Assembly: GCA_027620075.1 (NCBI GenBank)
Contig: JAQCEY010000001.1
Span: forward strand, 62,001 to 126,000
Reading direction: 5' to 3'
From: Pseudomonadota bacterium
GTDB lineage: Bacteria > Pseudomonadota > Alphaproteobacteria > Rickettsiales > UBA6187
Length of the DNA: 64,000 nt
Below the pieces are notes generated by a model. That model made no database searches and had not been told where the DNA came from. It was given only the letters and a program-made list of their open reading frames with translations. A program made the position numbers and the translations under genes. How positions within the stretch are numbered: the stretch's first letter is position 1; each line of letters begins with the position of its first letter. This document shows, one piece after another, positions 9,245 to 18,384 of this stretch.

Positions 9245-10081
9245 ATGACCGGTAATTTTACTGTTAAATTTTGGGGAGTTAGGGGAACAGTACCCGTTCC
9301 CGGCAAAAACACTATAAAATATGGTGGCAATACCTCCTGTGTGGAATTAATGTGTAATAAAAGGCAAATTATTTTTGATGCCGGAACAGGCATAGTGCCT
9401 TTAGGAAATCAGACCGACAATTATCACACAGATATCCTTATGAGCCATACGCATCTTGATCATATATCGGGCTTTCCTTTCTTTAAACCGCTCCATACGC
9501 CGGATTCTATGGTTTCCATATGGGCGGGTCATTTAAAACCGGAAAATACCGTAAAAAAGGCAATGGGACACCTGATGATGTCACCCGTATTTCCGCTTGC
9601 ACTGCAAGATGTGCAATCACGTGTATTATTTAATGACTTTATGGCGGGTGAAATGCTTTTAAATAAGGGCTTCCAAAAAGACGGAATAACAATAGATACC
9701 CTGCCTCTTAACCACCCTGACAGGGCAACCGCATACAGGGTGGAATTTAATAATAAGTCGGTATGCTATGTAACTGATGTTGAGCATGAAATTGATAGTA
9801 TTGACCATTCTTTGGTAAAATTCATAGAAGATGCCGATGTGTTTATTTATGATTCGACATATGATGATAATAACTTTGATAAGTATAAAGGCTGGGGGCA
9901 TTCAACATGGCAGCAAGGGGCAAGGCTTGCAGATGCTGCACATGTTAAAAACTTTATAGCATTCCACCACGACCCGAACGCCACAGACGAAGACCTTGAC
10001 AAAAGAGCTGAAGAATTAAAGGGTTACAGAAAGAACGGAAAATCCACTATGGCAGCCGAAGGCTTGACACTAGAGCTATAA
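9245..10081 (+). CDS. Metallo-beta-lactamase-fold hydrolase, possible cyclic-nucleotide phosphodiesterase type
   Basis: The 278-residue protein starts VKFWGVRGTVPVPG and YGGNTSCVEL, the standard opening of a family of MBL-fold hydrolases that includes phosphodiesterases. The metal-binding motif SHTHLDH is present near residue 75. Later metal ligands are likely the His of LPLNHPD, the Asp of VTDVEH and the His of FIAFHHDP. The reaction is not fixed by sequence. Two cyclic-nucleotide-binding proteins lie immediately downstream in convergent orientation, which hints at cyclic-nucleotide turnover; that is inference from proximity. Confidence 0.75.
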   Translation: MTGNFTVKFWGVRGTVPVPGKNTIKYGGNTSCVELMCNKRQIIFDAGTGIVPLGNQTDNYHTDILMSHTHLDHISGFPFFKPLHTPDSMVSIWAGHLKPENTVKKAMGHLMMSPVFPLALQDVQSRVLFNDFMAGEMLLNKGFQKDGITIDTLPLNHPDRATAYRVEFNNKSVCYVTDVEHEIDSIDHSLVKFIEDADVFIYDSTYDDNNFDKYKGWGHSTWQQGARLADAAHVKNFIAFHHDPNATDEDLDKRAEELKGYRKNGKSTMAAEGLTLEL

Positions 10082-10097
10082 AAATGCAAAAAAACGT

Positions 10098-10661
10098 TTA
10101 TTTGCAGGCAATTTGAACCAAGCTTTTATATAACTTACGCATGAATATATCCATCTCGTCCACTTTCTTCAATACTTCAGGGTTCTTTGTAAGATAATCG
10201 TAAGGGTGGCTTGGTGCAATTATATCCAATGAGTTATTACTTCCAAATGCGTTTAATTCCATTTCGGTAAGTTCATCAAGGGGTTCTGTTATTATTTCCC
10301 CATGATCAACCACAAGTGCGGCTTCACTTTTCTTACGTATAGTTTCAACAAGATCATCAAAAATATTCTTGATTGTAGGATCCATACATTTAAGCCTGCT
10401 GTTAAAAGAGTCTTTATTGACAGAATAACACCACGTGTTCTGACTTGCCATAACGGTAGCAGAACGAGGTCTTTCGGAAATGAAAGCCATTTCTCCAAAA
10501 ATAGAATCCTTCTCCAACTCTGCCAGATGTATTTGTTTATTATCACGTTTTTTAAACACCTGAACCGCTCCTTCACATATTAAATAAACGCAATCCGCAG
10601 GATAACCTTCCTCAAAAATCAATTGTGATTCATTAAAATGTATATTCGGCATTAATTCCAT
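10098..10661 (-). CDS. Cyclic-nucleotide-binding domain protein (1)
   Basis: The 187-residue protein has one CAP/PKA-type cyclic-nucleotide-binding beta barrel over residues about 5-110. The phosphate-binding cassette FGEMAFISERPRSATV keeps the Glu and Arg needed to hold the cyclic phosphate. No helix-turn-helix follows, so it is not a CRP-type regulator; the C-terminal ~75 residues are helical and unrecognised. It is the second of a tandem pair, 24 bases after its paralogue, and both end in a similar helical motif (MRKLYKSLVQIA here, IRSLFRVLMSTA in the other). Confidence 0.8.
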   Translation of the reverse strand: MELMPNIHFNESQLIFEEGYPADCVYLICEGAVQVFKKRDNKQIHLAELEKDSIFGEMAFISERPRSATVMASQNTWCYSVNKDSFNSRLKCMDPTIKNIFDDLVETIRKKSEAALVVDHGEIITEPLDELTEMELNAFGSNNSLDIIAPSHPYDYLTKNPEVLKKVDEMDIFMRKLYKSLVQIACK

Positions 10662-10685
10662 AATATTCCTTTAATTTTTTTATTG

Positions 10686-11207
10686 CTATTTAAAAGCTGT
10701 CGACATTAAAACTCTAAACAGACTACGTATAAAGGGATTTTTTAAATTTTCAACCTTAGACTGAACAAATGGATCCTTTATTTCATCTTCATTCATCATT
10801 AAATCACCTTTAGCATTCCTTGTTTCAACCAAAACACCGTCAGGCGGAGGGTTCTTATTAATTAATGCATGATTCTTTTCCCTTATAATTTCAGCCATGC
10901 TTTCTAATGCTATACGCAACTCATTATCCAGCTTATTAATCTCGGCAACAATTGCTACGCTATTGCACACGTAACAATATGTGTCTTCCAGTGCCGTAAC
11001 GGTAGCAGAGCGCCTTTTACCGTCAACTAAAGCCATTTCTCCGAAAATTGAATTTTTCCCCTGTTTAGCCAAAACAACTTTATTTTCTCCATATCCCTTG
11101 GAAATTTCTACAAGACCGCTTATCACAAGATACACACTCTTTGAATTATCTCCCTCGGTTACAATCCGTTCACCGGCTTTAAAATGCTCTGTAGGTACTG
11201 TTTCCAT
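10686..11207 (-). CDS. Cyclic-nucleotide-binding domain protein (2)
   Basis: The 173-residue paralogue of the downstream gene. A cyclic-nucleotide-binding barrel covers residues about 5-105 with the cassette FGEMALVDGKRRSATVTA, again retaining Glu and Arg. There is no DNA-binding domain. The C-terminal half is charged and ends IRSLFRVLMSTAFK, resembling the end of its neighbour, which suggests duplication. The pair is probably one transcript from the region 11208-11378, which also faces the TPR gene. The ligand (cAMP or cGMP) cannot be decided. Confidence 0.8.
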   Translation of the reverse strand: METVPTEHFKAGERIVTEGDNSKSVYLVISGLVEISKGYGENKVVLAKQGKNSIFGEMALVDGKRRSATVTALEDTYCYVCNSVAIVAEINKLDNELRIALESMAEIIREKNHALINKNPPPDGVLVETRNAKGDLMMNEDEIKDPFVQSKVENLKNPFIRSLFRVLMSTAFK

Positions 11208-11378
11208 TTTTTCACCTTTAATTAATACTAAATCATGGAGGCACTCAATAACTTGTCACAAAAAGTTAACCATTTGTTAACCATATTCATGTAACATTAG
11301 CAGTATAAATAGGTAAAATTACCTATCGATTTTTATGCGTAAAATTAGTTAAAACATAATTTAGAGTTAGATATAATC

Positions 11379-11801
11379 ATGCTTTCATACATAAACTTCA
11401 ACTATAAAATTAGTTTTTTCACATTATTTTTAATCAGTGCTATCATATTATGTACACCATCTTACGGTACGGCTACCGACGCAGGCAATGAAGCTCTTAA
11501 AAAACAGTTTGATATGACGTTCAATAAAATGTTGGACGATCCGTCCGATATAGATATCACAATGGAATATGCAAATATTGCTATACAGATGGAAGATTAT
11601 GAATCGGCAATACCCGCCCTTGAAAGAATATTATTGTTCAATCCTGAACTACCAAGAATAAAACAGGAGTTGGGTGTATTATATTACAAACTAAAATCAT
11701 ACGAAATGGCAAAATCATATTTTAACGATGCCTTGTCAAGCAAGAACGCTCCGCAGGAAGTAATTGATAATGCTAATAAATATCTAGCAAAGATACAATA
11801 A
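11379..11801 (+). CDS. Exported TPR-repeat protein
   Basis: The 140-residue protein has an N-terminal hydrophobic signal segment (residues about 10-28, ending near PSYG) and at least two tetratricopeptide repeats: EYANIAIQMEDYESAIPALE and LGVLYYKLKSYEMAKSYF. It probably scaffolds protein contacts in the periplasm. It lies 13 bases before the FecR-domain gene, so the two are almost surely one operon. Such small TPR proteins beside FecR proteins often serve a surface-protein export or assembly role, which is inference. Confidence 0.78.
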   Translation: MLSYINFNYKISFFTLFLISAIILCTPSYGTATDAGNEALKKQFDMTFNKMLDDPSDIDITMEYANIAIQMEDYESAIPALERILLFNPELPRIKQELGVLYYKLKSYEMAKSYFNDALSSKNAPQEVIDNANKYLAKIQ

Positions 11802-11814
11802 TAAAAGGTTGGAA

Positions 11815-14800
11815 ATGCTTATGTTCAGAAAAATAATAGTTTATGCATTTTGTTACGTCTTAATCGGTACAAACTTTTCCGTTGCCGCAGAGAAAATAGG
11901 CATTGTCGGGGCAGTAAATGAAAACATTACCTCCATAGACTCGGACGGCAATAAAAGAAATATGAATATCGGCGATCAAGTATTTTTCAAAGAAACCATT
12001 AAATCAGATAGTACGGGTAACGGTCAGTTGATGTTTATGGATAAATCCGCATTAACTATAGGTCCTAATTCCTCGGTAGTTATAGATGAATTTGTTTATA
12101 ACCCGGATAACTCAAGCGGAAATTTGATAATGAGAGGTACAAAAGGTACATTCCGCTTTATCGGTGGAGCATTAAGCAAGAACAACGCAGTTAAGATTAA
12201 AACTCCCGTAGGAACGATAGGTATTCGAGGCGGTATTGCCATAGTAGATATTAATCCTATAAACGGTGCAACAAACGCTACTTTCGTATATGGTGACGTG
12301 CTTACATTCGAAAACTTAGCCGGAGATATGCAATCAATCAATGACAGGGGAGCCGGTCTTTCCGTACAAACACCGAATGATATGCCGCAATTATTCCGTG
12401 CCACTACCGAACAGATGGCTATGCAGGTTCAAAGTTTAGCAGGACGTCCGGGTACATCGGGTGGTGCTAAAATCATACCGACCGATTCTATAATTGATAA
12501 TAAAATCAAAATAAGATTAGAAGACGAAACCTCATCAGATACGCCTGAAGGTGACGTTGAAGAAGGCGGGGAAGAAGGAGACGATCAGCAAAGCGATAAA
12601 AAAGACAAGGGTGATAAAAAAGACTCAAAAGTATCTGATAAACGTAACCCTACTAAAGACAAAGATTCTAAGGAAAAACAGGATTCTGCGTCCGGTAAAA
12701 ATGAAAAAGGCAAGCCGACAGCAGCTCGCAGCGGAGAAAAAGGCACTGAAAATGCGGGCAAGAAACCTATGACAGGAAATAATACCGCAGATGCTACGGG
12801 ACGTAAACCGAATCCTGCAGGAGGCACTCTACCTGATGACGGCGGATATATGACAGAAGACGGAGGTTATGTTGACGGCGAAGGTAAGTACCATAGCTCG
12901 ACTGAAGTAAAATCCTACATGGACGGTCAAAAAGGCGGGCAAATTACATTAACAGACGATGGCGGATATGTTGACTCCGAGGGTAATTACCACGATGCAA
13001 CCGAATTGGCGGCATATAGAGCCGGTCAAACCGATGGAACTGACGGCGGATATGATAACCCGAATGGTGAATATCATGATCCAAATGGAGGATATTACAC
13101 AACAGACGGTACTTACAGAGATCCGGCAACAACAGGAGGAGATGGTGGAACTTACTATGGTGACGGATATGGCGGAGATTATTATGGAGACGGTGGATAT
13201 GGCAACTATTATGATGAAAATAGAGATATAGGCGGATATTTAACCGCAGACGGAGGTTATGTTGATGGTGAAGGCATTTACCACAATGCTAACGATGTTG
13301 CGAATTACTTAGCTGAAAACGGAGGCACTTTTGACCCTGTAACAGGGGAATATGTCGGTGGTGTGGTTGATAGCACCGTTAATGCTGCAAATCAAAATAA
13401 CACCAATAATACTAATAGTTTAACAAACGTAACACACCGCGGGCTATATTCCTTTGTTGATAGTGCGGGCGTATATGATGAAGGGGATATAAATGCCGAA
13501 GCACTTTATGACCAATTTAAATTAGAACTATATAGTCTTAATAATACCAATGTTAGATCGGGCGTTTTATCATCGGATACTTATACTAATCTTGTACCGC
13601 AAACGGGATATATACCGATTAACTATGAATCCGGTTATAGCTTCGGTAGCTCGGCATCGGGTTGGAAATATATATCACAAAACCGTAATATGTATGTGCA
13701 AAGACTTGAATTAGGCAGGCTGCCGTTTACAAACTTCGGAGTTGGACCGCAACATAACTTTATTATAGGTAAACAAATAGGAACATTACCGACATCCGGT
13801 CGTCAGTTCTTTAGCTTCCTGCCTGATAATGAGCTTTACCTTTCAAATTCCGCTGACTTAGGTTTTTTTGACTGGAATATAATTGATGGCCAACTGTTAA
13901 ATAATACGGGTATTTCATCGCCTTCGGTAAGCAGTAAGGGAATGTTAGTTGATTGGGGAAAACGTTCATTTTTAGGAGGGCAACTGGAGTGGGGCAGCGG
14001 AACATTAAAGGTTGCCTACGGTAAGATTTTCCCGGGAACTTCCGTAGGAAGATTATTCCAATATGAAGGATTAACAGGTACAAACGCAGGTGGAACCATG
14101 AATATCTTCGATGATGAAATTTATGGAAGTGGAGGAGTGGTTGACGGATTTATAGCAAGTGGTGATATAAATGATGCTAATCTGTCAATTGAAACGCCGA
14201 TGATGCAGTCTGGGCACTCATATACGAATAATTATATAAACGGTACTAACGGAAATCTGCCGTTCGGCTTTATGTCGGGATTCATCGTTAACAATAATAA
14301 CGGTACTTTAAGCTATAACCGTTATTGGCAACAGGGCTTTTCTTTCACAAAAAATGCTGACGGTCAGATTGACGGAGCATCATTAAGTTTAAACAAGATT
14401 AGCGGTACAGGTCCTACAAGTGCATACGCTAGCTTCGGCAAAACAAGTACTTCCGGGGTGTACTCATATATCGACGATTCCACATACGCTCTTGAGCAGG
14501 TTAACATACCCAATGGCGGTCAAGGTGTGATGGTATCAGGTAACCTTGTATCTAATCTTGGCTGTTCGGATTGTAAATATGTACATTGGGGTGTATGGGC
14601 GGCTGAAACAAATGTAACAGCGGGTACTAGTACAAACGTTGATATAGCACATATGATGCCGTATGTTGCGGGAACAATTACAGATAATGTAAATCTTCCT
14701 AATTTAGTAAGTGCAACTTATTCAGGTTCCGTTTTCGGAAATATCCTAAACGGAAGCAGTCTGGGCGGTCATACCGGGGCTATGAATGCTACGATACAAT

Positions 14801-15084
14801 TAGGAAACGGTAGTGCTGCAACTATCAATAGCGGTGATTTGAATATAACCGGTTTTGGCGGATACAGTTTTCAAAATAGCGGAAGCATTGCTTTTGATAC
14901 GGCAGGGCAGGTAAGATTTGACAGTGCACCTATAACCGGTGCAAATATTACCGCCGGATCAATCAATGGTGCTTTATTTGGCCCTTCTGCGGAAAATTTC
15001 GGAGGAAACTTCAAATTTGACGCAACCGGCGGTGTGCAAGGTACGGGTGTTTACTTAGGCAACCAAACTTCAGCAACGCCTTAA
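11815..15084 (+). CDS. Large exported FecR-domain surface protein with DGGY repeats
   Basis: The protein has about 1,089 residues. After a signal peptide (RKIIVYAFCYVLIGTNFSVAA) a FecR domain spans about 25-180 (MFMDKSALTIGPNSSVVIDEF; KTPVGTIGIRGG). A highly charged linker follows (about 235-330), then several DGGY-(V/M)D-GEG-(K/N/I)YH-type repeats near residues 340-510. The C-terminal 500 residues are glycine-, serine- and asparagine-rich beta structure that may form a barrel like that of TbpB-type surface lipoproteins; no lipobox is seen. The ATG at 11815 is chosen because an AAAGG site lies six bases upstream; the earlier TTG at 11809 has no spacing to it. Function is unknown; attachment or surface-layer roles are guesses. 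Confidence 0.7.
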   Translation: MLMFRKIIVYAFCYVLIGTNFSVAAEKIGIVGAVNENITSIDSDGNKRNMNIGDQVFFKETIKSDSTGNGQLMFMDKSALTIGPNSSVVIDEFVYNPDNSSGNLIMRGTKGTFRFIGGALSKNNAVKIKTPVGTIGIRGGIAIVDINPINGATNATFVYGDVLTFENLAGDMQSINDRGAGLSVQTPNDMPQLFRATTEQMAMQVQSLAGRPGTSGGAKIIPTDSIIDNKIKIRLEDETSSDTPEGDVEEGGEEGDDQQSDKKDKGDKKDSKVSDKRNPTKDKDSKEKQDSASGKNEKGKPTAARSGEKGTENAGKKPMTGNNTADATGRKPNPAGGTLPDDGGYMTEDGGYVDGEGKYHSSTEVKSYMDGQKGGQITLTDDGGYVDSEGNYHDATELAAYRAGQTDGTDGGYDNPNGEYHDPNGGYYTTDGTYRDPATTGGDGGTYYGDGYGGDYYGDGGYGNYYDENRDIGGYLTADGGYVDGEGIYHNANDVANYLAENGGTFDPVTGEYVGGVVDSTVNAANQNNTNNTNSLTNVTHRGLYSFVDSAGVYDEGDINAEALYDQFKLELYSLNNTNVRSGVLSSDTYTNLVPQTGYIPINYESGYSFGSSASGWKYISQNRNMYVQRLELGRLPFTNFGVGPQHNFIIGKQIGTLPTSGRQFFSFLPDNELYLSNSADLGFFDWNIIDGQLLNNTGISSPSVSSKGMLVDWGKRSFLGGQLEWGSGTLKVAYGKIFPGTSVGRLFQYEGLTGTNAGGTMNIFDDEIYGSGGVVDGFIASGDINDANLSIETPMMQSGHSYTNNYINGTNGNLPFGFMSGFIVNNNNGTLSYNRYWQQGFSFTKNADGQIDGASLSLNKISGTGPTSAYASFGKTSTSGVYSYIDDSTYALEQVNIPNGGQGVMVSGNLVSNLGCSDCKYVHWGVWAAETNVTAGTSTNVDIAHMMPYVAGTITDNVNLPNLVSATYSGSVFGNILNGSSLGGHTGAMNATIQLGNGSAATINSGDLNITGFGGYSFQNSGSIAFDTAGQVRFDSAPITGANITAGSINGALFGPSAENFGGNFKFDATGGVQGTGVYLGNQTSATP

Positions 15085-15097
15085 TGTTAATTATTTA

Positions 15098-15129
15098 CAA
15101 AAAAAGCCTCCGGAAGGAGGCTTTTTTTA
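15098..15129. terminator. Bidirectional intrinsic terminator
   Basis: AGCCTCC (15105-15111), loop GGAA and GGAGGCT (15116-15122) form a 7-bp GC-rich stem with an A run before and a T run after. It serves the FecR gene and the convergent rpsD. Confidence 0.92.
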
Positions 15130-15134
15130 TTGAA

Positions 15135-15755
15135 TTATCTTGAGTAGAACTCGATTACTAAGTTAGGTTCCATTATAACAGGGTAAGGAACATCTTCCAA
15201 TCCCGGTATCCTAGCTAGTTTTACCGTCATTTTCTTAGGGTCAACTTCCAGATAGTCGGGAATATTTCTATCCTGATTCTGAGTAGCTTCAATAACCATA
15301 GGGATTTGTTTAGCTTTTTCTTTTACCTCAATAACATCACCGACTTTTAGGCGATAACTAGGAATGTTAATTGCCTGACCGTTTACTTTAACATGTTTGT
15401 GGTTCACTAACTGACGTGAGCCGTACATGCTCGGAACAAAATTAGACCTGAAAACTACGGTATCAAGACGGCTTTCTAATAGTCCTATCAAATTCTCCGA
15501 AGTATCACCTTTTCTACGGGAGGCTTCTTTATAAACTTTCTTAAAGCTTTTCTCGCTTACGGTACCATAGTGCTTTTTAAGCTGCTGTTTAGCCCTTAAT
15601 TGCTTACCGTAGTCGGAAAGGATACCTTTCATTCCTGTAGGACCGTGTTGACCCGGTGTGTAATTCTTGCTGTGTACAGGGCATTTAGGGCTACCGCACA
15701 CGCTAGCCATCTGACGACGGCAGATTTTATGTTTTGCATTTATAACATATGACAT
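15135..15755 (-). CDS. rpsD: 30S ribosomal protein S4
   Basis: At 206 residues this is normal length. It has the N-terminal region with [17 protein letters not shown], an alphaproteobacterial-looking cysteine-containing form, and an S4 RNA-binding domain (residues about 94-155, [34 protein letters not shown] in sequence). S4 nucleates 30S assembly on 16S rRNA and can repress its own translation. The gene is separate from the ribosomal operons, as is usual in alphaproteobacteria. The 166-bp upstream region could hold an S4-binding leader but no clear fold was identified. Confidence 0.98.
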   Translation of the reverse strand: MSYVINAKHKICRRQMASVCGSPKCPVHSKNYTPGQHGPTGMKGILSDYGKQLRAKQQLKKHYGTVSEKSFKKVYKEASRRKGDTSENLIGLLESRLDTVVFRSNFVPSMYGSRQLVNHKHVKVNGQAINIPSYRLKVGDVIEVKEKAKQIPMVIEATQNQDRNIPDYLEVDPKKMTVKLARIPGLEDVPYPVIMEPNLVIEFYSR

Positions 15756-15921
15756 ACTGATTTCCTTTATATAAATTACAGTTTTTTACGCTACTTCAGC
15801 CGATTCTGACCTTTATTAACCAAATAAAGCCTTGAGATTACCCAAGGATAGCGATGCCTTAATAAAACTTTCAAATGTTAGACCGAAAGCTCTTAAAAAT
15901 AAGGAGGGTTTAAAATACAGA

Positions 15922-16632
15922 TTATCTATTATTTGTCAAACTTTTTATAATCCCTCTAAGGGTTCTTACTTCTTGCTCGGTTAAGTCGTTTCGGGAAAAT
16001 ATGTTGCGTATGTTCCTTACCATCTTCGGGCGTTTGTCCTCAATGCGGAAAAAATCCGTTTTATCAAGCTCGGTTTCAAGATGTTCAAACAAATTTGCAA
16101 CCTCTTCTTTGGTGGCAAAACCTTGACTGTCACTTACACCGTTTGAACATTCACTTGTTGCCACAAACCACTCATAACACATAATATTAACAGCCTGAGC
16201 AAGATTGAGTGACGTATATATAGGAGCTACGGGAATAATAGAAACGGCATCGGCAAGAGTGATATCGTCATTATTTAATCCTGAGCGTTCCGGACCGAAC
16301 ATTATTGCCGACTTGCCGTTATTTTGTATTATATTGGCGGCGGTTTCTCGTGCATCGTAAACTTTTTTTACCATATCCCTTGTTCGGGCTGTGGTGGCAT
16401 ATAGCCTTGTTATATCATGTGTGGCATCTTTTAAAGATGTAAATATCCGTGCTTTTTTTATAACGTCCTTAGCACCTTTTGCCATATCAACAGCTTTAGG
16501 ATTGGGCCAGCCGTCACGGGGATTTACTATACGCAAATCAGTCAGACCGAAATTCAACATACCGCGTGCAGCGGCTCCGATATTTTCTCCAAGCTGGGGA
16601 GCAATTAGTATTATTACAGGCTTATCAGGCAT
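15922..16632 (-). CDS. trmJ: tRNA (cytidine/uridine-2'-O-)-methyltransferase TrmJ
   Basis: The 236-residue protein belongs to the SpoU/TrmH SPOUT family. It starts PVIILIAPQLGENIGAAARGMLNFGLTDLRIVNPRDGWPNPKA, with the motif 1 Asn-Ile-Gly-Ala and Arg. It also has the motif 2/3 segments IMFGPERSGLNN and IPVAPIYTSLNLAQAVNIMCYE, which build the knotted S-adenosylmethionine site. TrmJ methylates the 2'-hydroxyl of position 32 in tRNA anticodon loops. It starts one base before the end of cimA, so the two are translationally coupled. Confidence 0.9.
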   Translation of the reverse strand: MPDKPVIILIAPQLGENIGAAARGMLNFGLTDLRIVNPRDGWPNPKAVDMAKGAKDVIKKARIFTSLKDATHDITRLYATTARTRDMVKKVYDARETAANIIQNNGKSAIMFGPERSGLNNDDITLADAVSIIPVAPIYTSLNLAQAVNIMCYEWFVATSECSNGVSDSQGFATKEEVANLFEHLETELDKTDFFRIEDKRPKMVRNIRNIFSRNDLTEQEVRTLRGIIKSLTNNR

Positions 16633-16633
16633 T

Positions 16634-18217
16634 TTACTTACGCATTAAACGGTAAGTTATGCTATCCCTTAAAGCGTTGTAAGATGCGTCAATTATATTC
16701 GCTGAAACGCCAACCGTAGTCCAGCGATTGCCCTGACAATCCTCACTTTCGATAAGAACCCTTGTGATTGCCTGAGTACCCACACCTGAATTTATTATAC
16801 GCACCTTATAATCAACAAGCCTTAGGTCGTTTAACTGAGAATATTTATCCGACAGTGCTTTGCGGATAGCTTTATCAAGAGCGTTTACAGGTCCGTTACC
16901 GTCTGCCGCTATTATTTTTTCCTCTCCGTCGATAACTATATGAACGGTAGCCTCGGATAATGTGACCAGTTTGTCGTTAGAATCCCAACGGCGTTCATCG
17001 ATTACCCGAAAATTATTCATACGGAAGAAAACAGGAATATCGCCTAAAACACGATGTGCTAAAACTTCAAAACTAGCGTCTGCACTCTCATAAGCGTAAC
17101 CTTCGCTTTCTTTTTGCTTAATAACGTCAACAAGCTTGGATATTTTATTTTTATCTAATTTATCGGTTTTAAAACCCGCATCATTAAGCCTTGCGATTAT
17201 GTTTGAACGCCCTGCCTGATTAGAAACCAGTATATTACGGCGGTTGCCGACTAACTCCGGCTCTATATGTTCATATGAGGAAGGGTTTTTCACAACTGCC
17301 GACACATGCAGTCCGCCTTTATGGGCAAAAGCCGACGCACCTACATAAGGAGCAAATCTGTCGGGATTTTTGTTCAAACGCTCGTCAAGGTAATGCGATA
17401 TCTTGGTTATTTTCTTTAAGCCGTCTTTGGTGATTCCTGTTTCAAACCCCATTTTTAATATCAGGGTAGGGATAATAGATATAAGATTGGCGTTACCGCA
17501 TCTTTCGCCCACACCGTTTAGCGTTCCCTGCACATGCCTTGCACCGGCTCGCACGGCAGCTAGTGAATTGGCAACGGCGTTATCGGTGTCGTTGTGGCAG
17601 TGTATGCCGATATGGTCACCGGGGACATGAACGGTAAGATCGCTTATTACGTTTTCTATTTCATGAGGTAATGAGCCGCCGTTGGTATCACAAAGAACAA
17701 TCCATCTTGCACCGGCTTCATATGCTGATTTTACAACCTTTACAGCATATTCTTTATTGGCTTTATAGCCGTCAAAGAAATGCTCTGCGTCAAATATTGC
17801 CTCAATCCCTTTATCAACTATGTGGGATATACTTTCAGATACCATTTTCACATTTTCATCTAAAGTAGTACCCAATGCTTTTGTAACATGAAAATCCCAT
17901 GTTTTACCGACAACGCATATATTTTTAACACCGCTATTTATCAAAGCTGCAAGACCGGGGTCATTCGTTGCGGTAGTGGAAGGTCGTCTGGTCATTCCAA
18001 AAGCGGTTAACTTAGACACCTTCAATTTTGGTGGTTTTGCAAAAAAATCATCGTCGGTAGGGTTGGCACCGGGCCAACCTCCCTCTATGTAATCAATACC
18101 AAGTTCATCTATCTTTTTTGCGATATCATATTTATCGGCAGGACTAAAATCCACACCCTCTGTTTGTGCACCATCTCTTAAAGTGCTGTCATATAAATAT
18201 ATACGTTCTGTCATCAT
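16634..18217 (-). CDS. cimA: (R)-citramalate synthase
   Basis: The 527-residue protein opens IYLYDSTLRDGAQTEGVDFS, the HMGL-like TIM-barrel start with the catalytic Arg-Asp pair. It contains GIHCHNDTDNAVANSLAA with the metal-binding His-x-His and the GERCGNANL motif, and ends in a LeuA-type allosteric dimer domain (about 390-527). The length and IEGGWPGANP segment favour CimA over 2-isopropylmalate synthase. CimA condenses acetyl-CoA and pyruvate to citramalate, a threonine-independent route to isoleucine. No other isoleucine genes are adjacent. Two starting Met codons occur in a row. Confidence 0.9.
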   Translation of the reverse strand: MMTERIYLYDSTLRDGAQTEGVDFSPADKYDIAKKIDELGIDYIEGGWPGANPTDDDFFAKPPKLKVSKLTAFGMTRRPSTTATNDPGLAALINSGVKNICVVGKTWDFHVTKALGTTLDENVKMVSESISHIVDKGIEAIFDAEHFFDGYKANKEYAVKVVKSAYEAGARWIVLCDTNGGSLPHEIENVISDLTVHVPGDHIGIHCHNDTDNAVANSLAAVRAGARHVQGTLNGVGERCGNANLISIIPTLILKMGFETGITKDGLKKITKISHYLDERLNKNPDRFAPYVGASAFAHKGGLHVSAVVKNPSSYEHIEPELVGNRRNILVSNQAGRSNIIARLNDAGFKTDKLDKNKISKLVDVIKQKESEGYAYESADASFEVLAHRVLGDIPVFFRMNNFRVIDERRWDSNDKLVTLSEATVHIVIDGEEKIIAADGNGPVNALDKAIRKALSDKYSQLNDLRLVDYKVRIINSGVGTQAITRVLIESEDCQGNRWTTVGVSANIIDASYNALRDSITYRLMRK

Positions 18218-18384
18218 TATAATAATAATTTCATTAAAGACCGCAAATTGTAAGTAAATACAAGCTATTTATCAAGGAAAATAACTTGTTTTTGATTCGG
18301 GAGCGTTCGATAAATATAGATTTTGTACAAATTGTACTGCAATCTTTAATTTTATGTCATGCCGAATGTATAGTAACCTTGAAT

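Noticed and set aside
12551-13231. Extra genes inside the FecR-domain gene
   Set aside because: Open frames there are lysine- or methionine-rich shadows of the repetitive coding sequence, on both strands.
15756-15921. tRNA gene or S4 leader in the rpsD-trmJ gap
   Set aside because: No cloverleaf or clear pseudoknot could be drawn by eye.
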